64,000 bases of DNA from the NCBI RefSeq assembly GCF_040436345.1, contig NC_133216.1, forward strand, positions 13,906,110-13,970,109, in the 5' to 3' direction. The translations under genes and the position numbers were made by a program. Below are positions 12,301 through 26,100 of this stretch, piece by piece. Below the pieces are notes generated by a model. That model was not told the DNA's origin. It did no database searches and was given only the letters and a program-made list of their open reading frames with translations. Each line of letters starts with the position of its first letter. Positions within the stretch are counted from its first letter, which is position 1. Origin of the DNA: Pagrus major. Lineage: Eukaryota; Chordata; Actinopteri; Spariformes; Sparidae.

Positions 12301-15300
12301 AGGTAGGCGTCTGTTCTTTCGATGAAATATCCTAATTTCTGTTATCTGCTGTTTAATTCCCAAGTGTTAGGCAGAAGGTAGGCGTCTGTTCTTTCGATGA
12401 AATATCCTAATTTCTGTTATCTGCTGTTTAATTTCCCAAGTGTAGGACCAACAGACTTAAGAACTCCTTTGTCCCTCATGCCATCAGGCTGTACAACTCC
12501 TCACTTGGGGGGAGGAGGAAATAGATAGCCGGCAATACTGCAATACTGTGTCACTGTGCAATAACTTATTTATCTATTTATCTATTTATTCACATACATA
12601 CCTGGACACTCTTACTTTCGTGCAATAATTTCTGTACAATAACACATATACAGTCCTCTACATTTATATTTATTTTATTTTATTTATCCTATTTTATTTT
12701 ATTTTATTTTATTTTTATTGTATTCTATTGTATTTTGTTCTATTCCTATCTTTATTTTCTATTTTTAGCTAAGAGTTTATTGTGAACTGTATGCTGCTGG
12801 AAATTCAATTTCCCTGAGGGAGTCATCCCAACGGGATCAATAAAGTGAAGTCTAAGTCTAAGTCTAATTTAACCTGAACTCTAAATGACATTTTCAACGT
12901 TTGAAAAATATTTTAAATACAACGTACATAAATGTTATATGCCTGATTTTAGGAAGTATGTATTGATTAGTTGAAATATTAATAGCAGTCTTATTTTGTC
13001 TGAAGATAAATCCTGTGAATCTGGTAAAAGGCCTTGAAAACCCACTCATGGGCTTGGCTGGAAACACATACAAGTAAAGTGATACTGAAAGGCTACAAAG
13101 GTTGTAAATGTAAAACATTAAAAACAAAAATGTTTGCCAGTTACATTTTTGCTTCTGCAACCCTTAATGGCGACCTGATATTTCCCTGCTGTTAAAAAGT
13201 GCGTAGTTTGATTCCTCTCATTTTTCCATCTTAAGTGTCCTTGGCTTACTCTTTCTTTTCACAATCTTTTAATGTTGTGTTATTTTTGCAATTGCATGTT
13301 AAAACCTGAACACTGTCTGTTTGTTCCATGTTAAACAAACTTGGATCTCTAGGTATTTGGCAGGATATACAACCCTAAATCCTCAAGGGATTCTTTTTTC
13401 ACTGATGTGTTACAGAGACGGTAGATGATTGAGAGGATTAGTCAGAAACAGGTGAATTCAGTCCAATTGTAGATTAAAACATTGAGCCTCTTACCACTTC
13501 TAATAGCGCAAAGTTAAAACTTTTTAAATTCCCTCCTCCTACCGCTAATGGCTACTGTCCAAAGCAAAGAAACAATCGTAAGAATCCCAATTTAACCAAG
13601 AATCCACAATTTCAGTGCTATGAAAAGGCAGAGTAAAACACTTGATTGTATGAAGTAGGCAGATTTTATTACTTACTGATCTGGTAGAAAGAATATTGTT
13701 TTGGAACCGTCTCATGTCCTGGTGTTCAGGGGAAACCCATATCAGCAAGGGAAAAGATTTTGACATAACACTGGCGCTCTCAATCGAGTGAATGCCTGTC
13801 CGTCCCCTCTTGTTTTGCCTCGGTTTCTATCCCACTCCCTCTTCACCTTCTTTGCTTCTTCCATCAGCAATGTTTTTTTTTCCTTTGCAGTGTAGAGTTT
13901 CTACAGTTCTTTCCAGTTTTTCCACTGTTACCTGGGGACAGTGACCAGGGAAGACAATGTCTCTTCCTGTGATTGTGCGCAATGGCATACGCACTTCCTT
14001 TGTGTAACAATGTCACCTTCATTTTTGTGCAAATTTGGCAGGCTGAATAGCATAGTTGGGTCGAGGGGCTTCAGGGGATCTGTATGAATATCTGTATAAT
14101 CATGACCATGCCGAAAATATTTGTTTTTTTTACAGACGGCTCATAAAAAGACTTTCTACTATCTGGAGCAGCTGATCCTCAAGCATAAACTTCACCAAAA
14201 TTCCCTCAACATCAAAGAAATCCACGGTAGGTCAATGTGATTTTTATATATTTCGAAATTGTTTTAGAGGGGAGGGGCCTGCTGTATCCCTCAGGGCCTC
14301 TAACTGAATTACACAGAAAAGCAGGAAACTTGTCTCATCCGTCACCAGCGTAACCAATGTGGATTAGGCCTAAGCGAAACATAATGATGTGTCGAGTGTT
14401 AATTACCTCTTCCCCTACCAGACTGCAAGCCATGCATGCGTATCACTGGCGCCAATCAGTCCGTACAGCTGTCCTCGCGTGGGCCTCAGAGGGGCACGCG
14501 TTGGGCATCTAATCAGTGTGCTGTAATCAGAGCAGGCATTCCAGACAAGATTCCTGCAATGCAAGCTTGATTCATACCCTATTTAGAGATGCTAACTGCT
14601 ACATCATACATACAGGCACACAGAGAGGCATCCACACACTCAGGCCCACATGCTGTGCAGTGAGTGACAGCTCAGCAGCAGCTCTCTTTGCTCTTGGACG
14701 GCACTGTGAAGCAGAGTTTTGGCTGAGAAGTGTGATTTAAATCATCTCCACATCTCGGCGGGACTTAAAAGCTTTATGAAGGTTACAACATGTGGCTGCC
14801 ATATTTTCTCCCAGCTTCATCTGTGTGTCTGTGCGTCTGCATGCATAGGGTGATGACCTGTGAAGCACGTGATGCATGTGATGTATTTATTGGTGCAATG
14901 TTTGAAGGTATTGCTCTTCTCTCTCAGATGGGATTGATTTCTACTATGGCTCCAAGCAGCACGCTCAGAAGATGGTTGACTTCCTCCAGTGCACCGTGCC
15001 CTGCAGGTGAGAGATGCCTCAGTCTGTGCCTATAGACCTTTTCACATAGAAATCGTGCACTGCTGCCACAGTAAGACTCGTCTTTACTAGGGGTGGGAAG
15101 TACAAAGTAACTCTAGGTTGCCCACGATAACGTCAGCATCACGATATAGCGATTCTGTGGGGTAAAGGTATAGTAATCCTCGAAGAGGCTGTGTAGAAGA
15201 GGCTTACGAAAACCTTGTCCTCATGAGGCTCGGCATTAGAACAACATTCCCCTTTTGTTTAAATGCAAATCACAAGAGGATTCAAGCTGATTAGGACTGC

Positions 15301-18300
15301 CGACTTTCAGTAGTTGCCTTCATCCAACAATCTAGAAGTATATGAGCAAATGTGAAGGTGTCACTGAGAAATAATTCACAAGAAGGTGTGCATCAAAATG
15401 TTGTTGTGAATAAATGTCCTCATAAAAAATGCATGAAAAAAAGAATATTTGCAAAACAAAAGCTGCAAGTGTTTCCGGATGATAGAAACTCAAACATTAC
15501 ATAATCCGTCTTCTGGATGCAGAGACAGCATGTTGACCTCCAAACAACACAAGGTTTTCCATGTGTGCACAACATCTTATTGTATTAAGGCATTGTTGTC
15601 GATATTCAACTGGGATATTGTGAACTCTGCTGTAATAATAAAAACTTTCTTTCCTGTTTTAAAGGTCAAAGACATCCCAGCGCCTCATCTCACACGACAT
15701 CCATTCAAACACCTACAACTATAAGAGCACCTTCTCTATGGAGATCGTACCCGTCTGCAAGGTATCCAGCAACCTTTATATTAAGTTAACTATTAACTAA
15801 GTTGGATTTTGAGTACACTGAGCTGAGACACACCCATATCTGCTGGACAAGCCTGAACTGTTCTTTAGACGTCACCTCTGAAGCCTTCACTTTGTCAGTT
15901 AAGTAGGAATGTTGTGTTAGAAAGCTGTCTAATGATGAATCTTTCTTGTTATATTTGTGTTTCACATTGGCAGGTGATGATAAATGAAAGTCAAGCCTAA
16001 TATACTTAAATTAAAACCAAGGTAGGGATACAGATTCTTGGCAGGTGTTTGTATTCATAATTTTGACAGTTGCTTAATCCCGTTTGACATGTAGCTGTAG
16101 TTCTGTTCTTAAAAGACTTAAAAGGTTAAAAGTTTCTTAAGGAAACCAAGCCAAGTTCTTGTCAACTTGTCCTGATAGAAAGCATTCTGACAAAGAATGG
16201 GCGACGCCTACCCGAGCCACAGCCTGTTACTGCCGAGACTCCTCCACTCATCCCCTGCACTCCAATTTCAAATTGTTTTATTCTTATGACTTATTAGTTA
16301 TTAATCAATTTTAATAGCATAATCAATAGCATTAGGGGACAACAAACTACATTTCTATTTACGACCATGTGTAGTAAAATGACCATAAATTAATCATATA
16401 TAAGTTTTTTTCATTAAATGAAAACAGGAATCTGATTAGTTCTCTGCTTGTTTAGTTCTTGAAGGTCAGAGCAGAAAGTTTTAATCCAGACAGACGCTCT
16501 TTATCTAAACTGTAGGTTAACCAGAGCTTTCCTTTGGGAAAAGAGCTTTTCGATACTTCTGAACTTCTACAGTCTAAAGTCTTTTTTACTTTCTCTTCGA
16601 CCTCAGTTTGACCTCAGGTTGTCTTGTTTTTTTTTTAATCTGGTTTCCAGGACAACGTAGTGTGCCTTCCACCACGGCTGGCGCAGAGCCTGGGGAACAT
16701 GGGTCAAGTGTGTGTGTGCGTCCGTGTCACCAGCACCATCCACCTCATCGATCCCAACACCTTGCAGAGTGAGTATTTCTACCACCGGAGCACTGCTGAG
16801 TTTAACAGGTCCAACTGACACCACAGACCAATTTTACTACAACGCACCCCACTGTGGTTACATATAGCTGCTGTCTGGTGTATCTGGTTGTCGTCAGCTG
16901 AGTTGTAGTTTGTATCTACACTCATTAATTCAGTGAGCTCTATGTATAGGCATAGTGGAAGACCTGATGTGCAACATGTCAGAGGTTTCCAAAGTTGTAT
17001 ATTCTGTCTACAGAGGAATTTAGCCCAAGATTGACCTCCGTGTCAACGTTGTTAGTTTGAATGCAGAACAGTGGGGGGAGCTGATATTATAATAAGCTGT
17101 CATCGCATTGATGTTGCTTAAAGTATATACAAAAATCATGAAATTTCAAGACACTACATTACATAGATTTTACTTGTTGCTGTATTCAACACAATGCAAT
17201 TTTTTTTAAATCACACGTGTTGCGTATAAGTCAACTGTATGCCAGTATCAGGTCCAACAATGACAAAAAAATGTTTTTATGTATTGTTAACAATGTTTTG
17301 GAGTTTAGAATGACCTGGAAAACAATAAACATGTTGACTACTCATCCCTCAGAGGCTCAATAAAACACTTTCTTGAATTTTTATAAGGTCATCGGAGTGG
17401 GGTGTCTCTGGGGATCCTCTCTGATCACTGTGCTAAAACGAAACTCTATTAGTCACTGCTTTAGGGGAAACTGGATCAAATTTTATGAAGAATTTTTTTT
17501 TTCACACTATCCGTCTGATATCCACTGGTGACAGATTGGTTTTACTTGTTGCTGAAGTTAACAACTGTTACTGTAGCTGCACTTATCTCATTAGCTCGGT
17601 TAGCCGTGCACATAGCAGTCATAGCTGACTCATGCTGCGTTCACGTGTTCCTCTGATGGTCCTATTTCCTGCATTTGGAAGTCGTTCTTCCGACTTTGGT
17701 GTGTTCATGTGTGTGATTTCGGAATGTGGCAACAACATGGACGGTGAAAAGACGTTGTTTTGCATTTTATTGCTCAGAGCATTTGAACAACACATTGACA
17801 GCTGTTTCCAGTATTTGTGACAAGGAAGAGCAAAGGAAATGATACAGTGATTACAAGACATGACTTTGGTGAGAGTTTCTTACATCAACCCCCAGTGTTT
17901 ACTTTCGTCCACCGTGTTTCAGCATCATATGACGTCAACTCGACAACTTGTGTACCAACATTTTCTCCGACTTTCCGAGTTGTTGTTCCGACTAGACAGG
18001 GCATTCGTGTGAATTTTCCCAGATAGCTGATAACAGATGAACGCACAGTCAGCTCTGAGGTGCCAGGAAGACCACCTTGGTACTTAATCCCTGCCAGAAA
18101 ACTGGCCTCTGGGAGTGTTCTGTAAATGCCAATCAATATCCGCAACAAGTCCCTCTCTAGCTGCCTGTGTATTTTTTTTTACAGGAAACCTAAATCTGAG
18201 GAATCAAATCCCTGCTAACTGTATCATGGAAACTTGAAATTGTATTTTTGGATTTTACTTAATCCAATAATACATAACTGTAATAATAATAACTGCTCCA

Positions 18301-21300
18301 AGCTTTGCATATTTATGCATTTACATCTTTTAGTGTTTAATGAAAAAGATTAAAAGCATTTCCTGTATATAACCATGGAGATCTAACTGGGAGTAGTTGA
18401 AACCCTTCAGCTGCACTAAGCCGACCCCAGTCTGCTGACCACATGTTCATCACAGCGGTCTTAACTCAACAGCTTCCCTCTGCTCCCAGCCACGGCAGAG
18501 CTCGAGACACACTTCCAAAAAGAAAAGGAAAAAATCTTTAGTTTGCATTTTGAATGCTGTCATGGCAATGTTCATCTTATTTAGAGGGATTTATAATCAA
18601 TACAAGTGTGGTGACAATTAGTGATGATGCTTTTCCTCTGTATCTGGTGTAATCACTCATTAAGCGAGAGGCTGAGACGCTCCTCGACAGAATTCTGACA
18701 TTTTGGAAGCGGCACACACGTTTTTAATTACTCTTCAAAGAGCGGGCTATTTTTGTTGCAGAAAGTTTTTCAGCGGGCTGAATAGCAGAAAGCGCCTCGA
18801 GGCAGAGCTCTGCGCGACAGATTTGGGCTGCAGAAGGCAATTAACTCTGGTATTAAAAATATTTGTGTTGCTGTTTGTCTGCGAATACAGACAGAAACAC
18901 ATCGTTCTGTTTATTTGGAATATATACAGATAGAAAAACACTTTGACAGATACATCAGATACGTATTATTTTGTAAAGATTATAAATATTCAAGTTTGAG
19001 TTGTCAGAAATATCTAAACGTCTCGAGAGTGACTCATTTCTTGAGAGGCTGTCTGTGTGTGATTTATCTAATTTTCTTTAACTGTCAAGTAAACATGAGA
19101 AGAAACTATTTAGTGCTGATGTTTCTGGCTGTCTGCTCTAGTGACCAATAATAAACAATAAATCATCTCTAACTCACTAGTTGCCGAGGTGGATGGGAAC
19201 ACATACTGGCGCAACCCCTTCAACAGTCTCTGTAACCCACGGCAACTGGAGGAGTTCATCGTTATGGACACTGACACCATCCGAGACCAGAAGCTGGGTG
19301 CTGGTGCCGGCATGAGGTCCAATAAGGTGCGTGTGTGTGTGTGTTGTTGCAGAACAGATTGCATTATGAAGGAACATTGCTTTTCTTTCTGGAAGCAAAA
19401 TCAATAGTGAACCATTACATTATCCCTGAGCCTGTACGCGGGATTCAAGCCAGAACAACACACAGGAGTGTTTGTTCTGATGGTGCAGGGAATGAGGTTT
19501 GTAGGGAACAATGTTCGCTCTCTCCTTCCTCTGCCTGAATGTTGCATTAGTATTGATACAACTGCCTGAACAGATCGGAGGAAAAGAACAAGAGTAATGT
19601 TGTTTCAACGGCTTGAAAGTACATTTATATTCTCTCTGTGTGTTTGTGTGTGTGTTACAGCACACCCTGGCTGAGGTGTGGGTTCAGAAGACATCGGAGA
19701 TGGACACCAGTCAGCAGTATCACTGCCGTACATTCCTGGGCCACCTGCTCAACATCGGAGACCTGGTGCTGGGGTGTGTATGAGGTTATTGATGAGAAGA
19801 AGGGATGCAGGATCAGCGATGAAATAGTTTTCTTATTTTGCCCAATGAATGTGAACATTTTGAAAAGCATTGACATCGGCCAAAATAAGATATCAGAGAA
19901 AATCCAATATTGTGTATCCCTAACTAGAAGTTCAGATTTGAGTCATTTTGGCATTAACGACTGACAGAGGATGTCTGCAGGTCCTTAAAAAGTCTTAAAT
20001 TCAATTTTACAAATCCTAGGCCTTAAAAGTCTTTAGTCTTAAACTTTAATCTGTGAGTTAGTAATCACCACAAACTTTTTGTCCAAATGTGTCAAGCTGC
20101 ACATTTCTGTAGTTGCAGATATTTAAACCTACAACTGAACCTAATACTGTCTTTTTACTTTGTGCTTGCACTTTCCTGTTGGCAGCATGTAGATAAAGCT
20201 AACTAAGTCCAGTAATCAGATTCCTAAATAAAACCTACCTCTCTCTGCACAGGACCACAAACACACTACCGCTCAGAAAGTTGGCATCATTTAGAAATAT
20301 TAATGTGATAAAAGACTATTTTAACTGGAAATGGCTGATTTTAATGGAATATCTACACGAGTATACAGAGGACCGTTCTCAGCAACCATCACTCCTGTGG
20401 TCCAATGGCACATCGCGTGAGCAATTCAAAGTTTGTCGTGTTGAAATGCTAATTGATCATTAGATAACATTTCAGCAATCACGTCAGCACAGCTGAAAAG
20501 TGTGGGAGGTGCTTCAGGAAACATGAAGTGAAGTTTCTTCAGATTACCTCAACAAATTGACAGCTCAAATGCCAAAAGTCTGCAAGGCTGTTATTGCTGC
20601 AAATGGAGGATTATTTGACGAAAGCAAAGTTGAAGGACAAAATTAACATTTCAACTAAAAATCATTATTTATAACCTTGTCAATGTCTTGACTATATTTT
20701 CTATTCATTTAGCAACTCCTTTGATGGATTAAAGTGTGAGTTTCATGGAAAACTGGACGTTTTTTGGGCAGTTTATACTTCATACCTTTATGTTTACCTG
20801 CAATGTCTTAAATTTGGCTACAAATTATTTTGAATGAGCGTGAGTGTATGAATGTACATTCTCACCCGACAGATTTGACTTCGCTAATTCCAATGTCAAT
20901 GACGAGTACCTGAACAAGATGAACCCTCACCATGTTCCTGATGTGGTAAGACTCTCCTTCACTTCACTGAACATCATCGGTGAATAAACCTGGACCTTTA
21001 GTAGCTGTTGTAGACTTGATTAACACTGACCTCTGGTGGCAACATGAAATACTGACTGTCGATCTGATCTCATTCTTGGAAAAATACTACATTCGTATGT
21101 TGACGATCTGCTGCAGTGTTTAAATTTCTACACCTATGATCGTTGACTGTTAAAGGTGCTGATAAAGAAGAGCTATGACCGCACCAGGAGGGTGAAGAGA
21201 AGGAACTGGAAGCTGCATGAGATGGCCAGAGACCGCGAGGGCATGGACACAGATGATGAGAGGTAGGAGCTAAGTGAATTCAAGCTTCAAGCATTTGTTC

Positions 21301-22724
21301 TCACAGTCACAGCCTGTCATTTGCTGGTCTGGTGTGCATCCTTGATATTTAACTAGTCAGATTTAAAGGTTATATTCTAAATATTTGGTTATTGGAAAAG
21401 ACCAAAAACAACAATACACTCTCACTTCCCTGTCTGCAACAGTTTAGACCCACTTGGTCCTACTTGACCCGTAAAATATAATTATTTAAATATATAATCT
21501 AAAATACAAGTCAGTGATGAGTGATTTCATGTTTGCAAAAGGGCCAAATAGTTTTCAAGGCAGCAGGATGCTGTACTTTCAAAGCAAATGTGTGCATTCG
21601 TTGGGGACTATTTCCAGTTGTGGAGTAATAAATATTTTGTGTTTGAGTATTTACAGCAGCTGAACTATGTGTGTTGGATTGACTTGGTTTAAATTAAAGT
21701 GCCAATGGTCATCATGAAGAAAAACATGTCCCCAGTGCAACAGTGTGGCTCATTACAGTGTTTTAATAGGTTTGGAGCTCTAATTAGCCATTTATGGCTT
21801 TGGCTACACAGACAATACTTGTTAGTAGGATAAATTCATGTTGGTTTTGGACTTTTTGTGGGATATGTTGACAATAAGACAAATCAGAATATCAGATGTA
21901 GTACTTGCTATGAACATTACAGTCATGAGGCATTTCCGATAATGGTATCGGAACAATCCTGCCCAGACTTATCCTTAATTGTAAGAGTGAGCATAATATC
22001 CTTCATCCGCTCACAAGAAGGTGTATAAATTTAGAAAACCTCGTCCTTTTAAAATACCTTCCTGAATAAATAAAACAAAAGTTTAAACCTCAGCTGCATT
22101 TTGAGGCGATGAGGAAAGTTTCAGCACAAATATCTCTTGCACAGAAAATAAGGGAAAACACTTAACATACCTGAGGTGGTGACTAAAGACATGATATTGT
22201 TTTGGTTAGCTAGTGAATAGTCTGAAAATGTGCCAACATTGCCAAGTACCCTGTGAATATATTTTTGCCTGTGATTTCACACCCCATGGGTTTTCCTTTA
22301 ACTTGCTTTTTCTGTCTTCAGACAATACCAGGACTTCCTGGAGGACCTGGAGGAGGATGAGGCTCTGAGGAAGAACGTAAACATCTACAGAGGTGAGGAG
22401 CTGGACAATGCTGACTTTTCACTGCACCAGTATCCCCTGAGATTTCCGCCCTTCTTTTGAGATGTTTGTTTCTATTGTTGCAGCCTGAAGGGCTCATTTA
22501 CCGTCAATGGCTGCTAATGGGTCTAATGTCACACAGTTTATTGATGTATTGGATAGTACATGAATAGATGTTGATTGCTTTTAATTTCAGATGCGTCAAA
22601 GATCCCAGTGGAGAGCGACACCGATGATGACGGAGCACCACGGATCTCCCTGATGGAGATGCTGGAGGAGCTCAGCCTATCAGATGCCACAGGAGGAGAC
22701 GGTGCCGACATGATGACAGACTAG
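9397..22724 (+). CDS. nmd3: 60S ribosomal export protein NMD3 (complete, 15 coding exons, 504 aa)
   Basis: Adaptor that binds late pre-60S subunits and recruits the exportin CRM1 for nuclear export. Coding exons: 9397-9440, 10317-10451, 10572-10668, 11537-11617, 12174-12302, 14136-14226, 14928-15006, 15665-15761, 16651-16768, 19181-19326, 19661-19773, 20873-20945, 21156-21262, 22322-22392, 22591-22724. They sum to 1515 nt with consistent phases. The N-terminal zinc-binding part has CxxC pairs at C17/C20, C32/C35 and C55/C58, plus C141/C144 (MCDDCH). A basic RTRRVKRRNWKL stretch is a likely NLS. The C terminus is acidic, ending after a leucine-rich SLMEMLEELSL segment that fits the CRM1 export signal. 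Length and sequence closely match mammalian NMD3 (503 aa). The MEYM start is conserved. The last donor of exon 11 (GTGTGT) is slightly weak. Confidence 0.96.
10810..11277 (+). mobile_element. MITE family D, copy 1 (in nmd3 intron)
   Basis: About 400 bases run collinear with the element at 42926-43462, sharing GCTGCAGCTCTGTATTCCCC, GATTGGTCAGCT and GTTGGTGCAGAC blocks in the same order. The right end (AGATCTCCTTGAG) is a worn version of the intact end seen at 43.46 kb. The left terminus is diverged and its position approximate. Confidence 0.7.
12291..12440 (+). repeat. nmd3: 75-bp tandem duplication across the nmd3 exon 6 / intron 6 donor
   Basis: The segment beginning GTTAGGCAGAAGGTAGGCG at 12291 is repeated at 12366 with period 75 and near-identity. 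The only obvious difference is one extra T near the end. Each copy contains the last 12 exon bases plus the donor AAG|GTAGGC, so there are two equivalent donors, at 12303 and 12378. Using the first keeps the frame and matches known NMD3. The second would add 25 codons, but an in-frame TAA soon after the first donor would end translation early. Confidence 0.9.
12443..12866 (+). mobile_element. 5'-truncated LINE 3' end in nmd3 intron 6
   Basis: Non-LTR retrotransposon fragment. The start translates as TNRLKNSFVPHAIRLYNSS followed by GGRRK and a stop, which is the usual C-terminal end of a fish LINE reverse-transcriptase ORF. An AT-rich 3' UTR with TTTTA and TATC runs follows, then a GATCAATAAAGTGAAG end and a (TCTAAG)n tail. 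It sits immediately after the 75-bp tandem duplication. The family (Rex1/L2/CR1-like) is not certain. Confidence 0.75.
17628..18030. mobile_element. Probable MITE in nmd3 intron 10
   Basis: The stretch starts with GCTGCGTTCACGTGTTC and holds paired AAGTCGTTCTTCCGACTTTGG and ACTTTCCGAGTTGTTGTTCC blocks. This pattern is familiar from dispersed fish elements. The two ends (GTTCACGTG and CATTCGTGTGAA) are loosely inverted. Boundaries are approximate and the family is not assigned. Confidence 0.45.
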
Positions 22725-23092
22725 CTGCTCGCCGTCCTGCCTGTGTGACACTGACGGCTTATCCTGTTGAATACAGGTCTGCTGCTGATACAGTGATACA
22801 GTTACACACAGAGCTGAGGCCTGACTGCAGATCGAGGACTGATTGAACTGCCAACAAATAAGTGAAAATATCCACAGTTCGTCACACTGTGGTGTAACGA
22901 CTCATTTCAGTTGAAACCCATAAACTGTGGGTTATAATGTTGTCATTTAGTAACAAATACGTTTCTGCTGAGAAACTAGACTTTCAGTGGATTTCTGTCT
23001 CCACACTGGGCCTACAAAGTCAACATTTTCATAAAATTCATGAAATATTTTGAAGTGATGTGGAAATGAAGTGCTTCTGGATCACTATATCA

Positions 23093-23098
23093 AATAAA
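23093..23098 (+). terminator. nmd3: nmd3 polyadenylation signal (AATAAA)
   Basis: First AATAAA on the coding strand after the nmd3 stop codon, giving a 3' UTR of about 390 bases. It is followed by T-rich sequence (TTTGTCC, CACACTTTTCATT). Confidence 0.6.
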
Positions 23099-23169
23099 TA
23101 TTTGTCCTAATTCACACTTTTCATTAATATTTCCTGCTTTGGGATGTAAAGGATATTAGCTGTGTCCCA

Positions 23170-26100
23170 AATCCATTGTACATAGTAATTCTTTACAATA
23201 TTTCTTACATGCTAATCATCGTAGAAAGGATACAATGCATTAAGAAGAGACCGTCTGGCTGTGGGATCACACCAGCCCCGACGCCCATCAACATGTTGAC
23301 GTTCCAACCCAAGACTACTCAGTGGTCATTACCACATCATGACATGAGTAGTCAGGTTGGACCACACCCATCTTCGAACTCGGCCTTCATTTTAATCTCA
23401 ACTGTCTCCACCTGTAAAGTTATGTATCTTGTACAGTTGTGATGCTGACGTGTCGACAAAAATCTGCCCAGAGAAACAGACACTAAAAAAACATCTGGCA
23501 TAGTCCTTAAAACCACTGTTGTGGTAATTCCTGCTACAATCGGTGTCCAGGACCACATTTTAGTGGACTGGAATGACTGAAACTGGGATACTAACTGGAA
23601 TGTAGGACAGGGGCATGAAGTGAGAGGGGTCTGTGACCTCTTCCCTGCTTCCTGGCCCCCTACCTCTGGCTTCCTTGCCCATACCTGCAGCCAGGTATCG
23701 AACTTTGATACTTTTCTGGCATCAACCCAAATTCAGTACTGTTGAGTATTGAAAAATGTTTTGTCATTCGATACCATATTTCAATACCTATGGAGTTGAT
23801 CTCATCAGTGTCAGTGAGCCAATAAGCATGCAGCATGCTTGTTGTGCAGAGATCCTAACAGTGCTGGTGATTGGCTGACTCAAGTCATGCAGGAAAAACA
23901 CTGGGTTACGCCCAGAGATGGGGCTCACCACGTGTATGTATAATGTGATCTTTGTTGAAGCAGATTTCATCGTTCAGGAACCGGTATCGAAGTCAAGGCA
24001 TTGGTACCAGTATTGACATTTTCTTAATAATACCCAGGCCTTTCGTACCGCTCTCTTCCTCAAACTCTGCCTCGATTTTGATCTCATCTACACACCTGTT
24101 AAGTGTCCACAGACAGACAGACACGTAAACAGCTGAGAGTACCTTCTGTGTTAGTCCCCTCTACAGAAGGTGTCTCTAGGATGACGTTTTGCAATGATGA
24201 CACACGCACAGGCTCACAAGATGAAAACAATATACATCACATACTCGAGACCTGCTGAGAATTGGCACGTAGTACAAAACTGAGACTCAGTGACTTCATC
24301 GTTAAATACTTTACTGTACATATCCACCAGAGGGAGCTTTTGATCACCTAGGAAAAGGACATAATGCATTCAAATAGCCACTGTAAATTAAATCATGTCA
24401 CTGCTATAATATTCAGATACTCACTCAGCTGTAACACATTTTCAGCCTGTGATAGAGAGAGAGAGAGAGCTGTCTATGCTCTGATACAGGCTGAAGCTGG
24501 AGATGCACATAAGGATTACTGCTGCTCTGAATAACAGTGATGTCCCCATGTGAACTGGAGTGATGTGCAACTGATGAGAGGCATGGCTCATGTGTGAACA
24601 GCTCCCAACTCAACAATCGCACATCATAAACACACACAAACAAATCCGAGCTCCATCAATGCTAGATTTCACTTTGTATTTGCAAATTGATACATTAACA
24701 TTTGGACTCTGCACCCAGGACTGTTCTTCAAAACATAGATGCTGTCCAAGTAGGGACTTTTGGATGAATAACAAGTTATTCCTTCATGGTAATAAAATTA
24801 TAATTAGCTAACAGCTTTAAAACATTAGGCAGATTATATCTTGTCTGGTACTCTGGTAGTAGTCAAATATGTAATCTTGGCACTTGATATTTTGTGCTTA
24901 TACAAAACAGTAAAAATGGAAATCACAACATAAACTTAGTTATCGATTATTTTTTTTATGTTATAATCAAGATATACACGAATAACACTTAATCTTCTGA
25001 TTATTTTCATTATTAATCGATTTATTGTTTCTGTAAACTATCAAAAAATTGTGAAAAATGCTCATCACAATTTCCCAGCAGCCAAAGTAACGTCTTCAGA
25101 TTGTGTCTTTTGTCCAAACAAAAGACTCTTCATTTACTGTCATAAATGACAAAGAAAAGTCACAAGTCCCCACATTTAAGACACACAATTTTGACATTTT
25201 TTGCCTCAGTTTGATGGATAAAATGCTGGAGATATAGAGCATTTTAACAACTTTATTGGAACTTTATGTGGAAAAAGGCAGATGGTATCTTGTGTGAGAC
25301 TACTCCTTTTTTTTTGTTTGACAGCAGATTAGATACCAAATTCATATCGATTTAATATCAAATCACATGTCACATCACATCATGTGCTCACACACTGCCC
25401 TCTCTACAGCAATAAATCCAAACCATTATAAAACTCAGAATTGGTTTAGAAGTTTTCCTTTTGTCATCAGCTTTGCTGCATGGCCGTGTAGACCTACGAG
25501 AATGCAGTTTTATGTAATAAGACACAAGAGGAATGTGTGTTTCACGGGCTGTGTTAGTGTCTGTGACATTTGAACATGAAGAGGGAGGAGGAGGAGGAGG
25601 AGGAGGAGGCGGCCCAGTCTTGTTTTTCACAAACCTGAGCTTGCTGTTAACGGTAATCAGATCTACTTGGGAAAGTGAATGAGCTGAATCTCCTCTGGGT
25701 GTTTGTGGGTGTGGGTGGTGGGGGCAACAACAATGTGGAGCAGGGGTCCTTCCTTTTTTCTTGATCGACCTCCTGTTGACCTGATTTTCTCACCATCTTT
25801 GCATGTGCACAGACTGAGCCCTTGTGACCCAAATGCTTTGCCTCCATAGCCCCTTTAACCAATTTCTAGTATTACACTCACTTTCTGAGTATGAGTGACA
25901 TGTTGTTAGAGCAGCAACACCTGAGCTTATTAGGTCTATGGAGGCTGGTTATCTGCTTTGAATACTGATTTGCAAAGTACTTGTGCTGAAGCAGGTCAGG
26001 ACAGTTCATGTTAAGACAACAGTAGATACTACAAAGTGGTGCTGAATCACATGCAAAGGCTTAATTTTGTTTATGCGCGCTGTCTGGCGTTTTAAACCAG

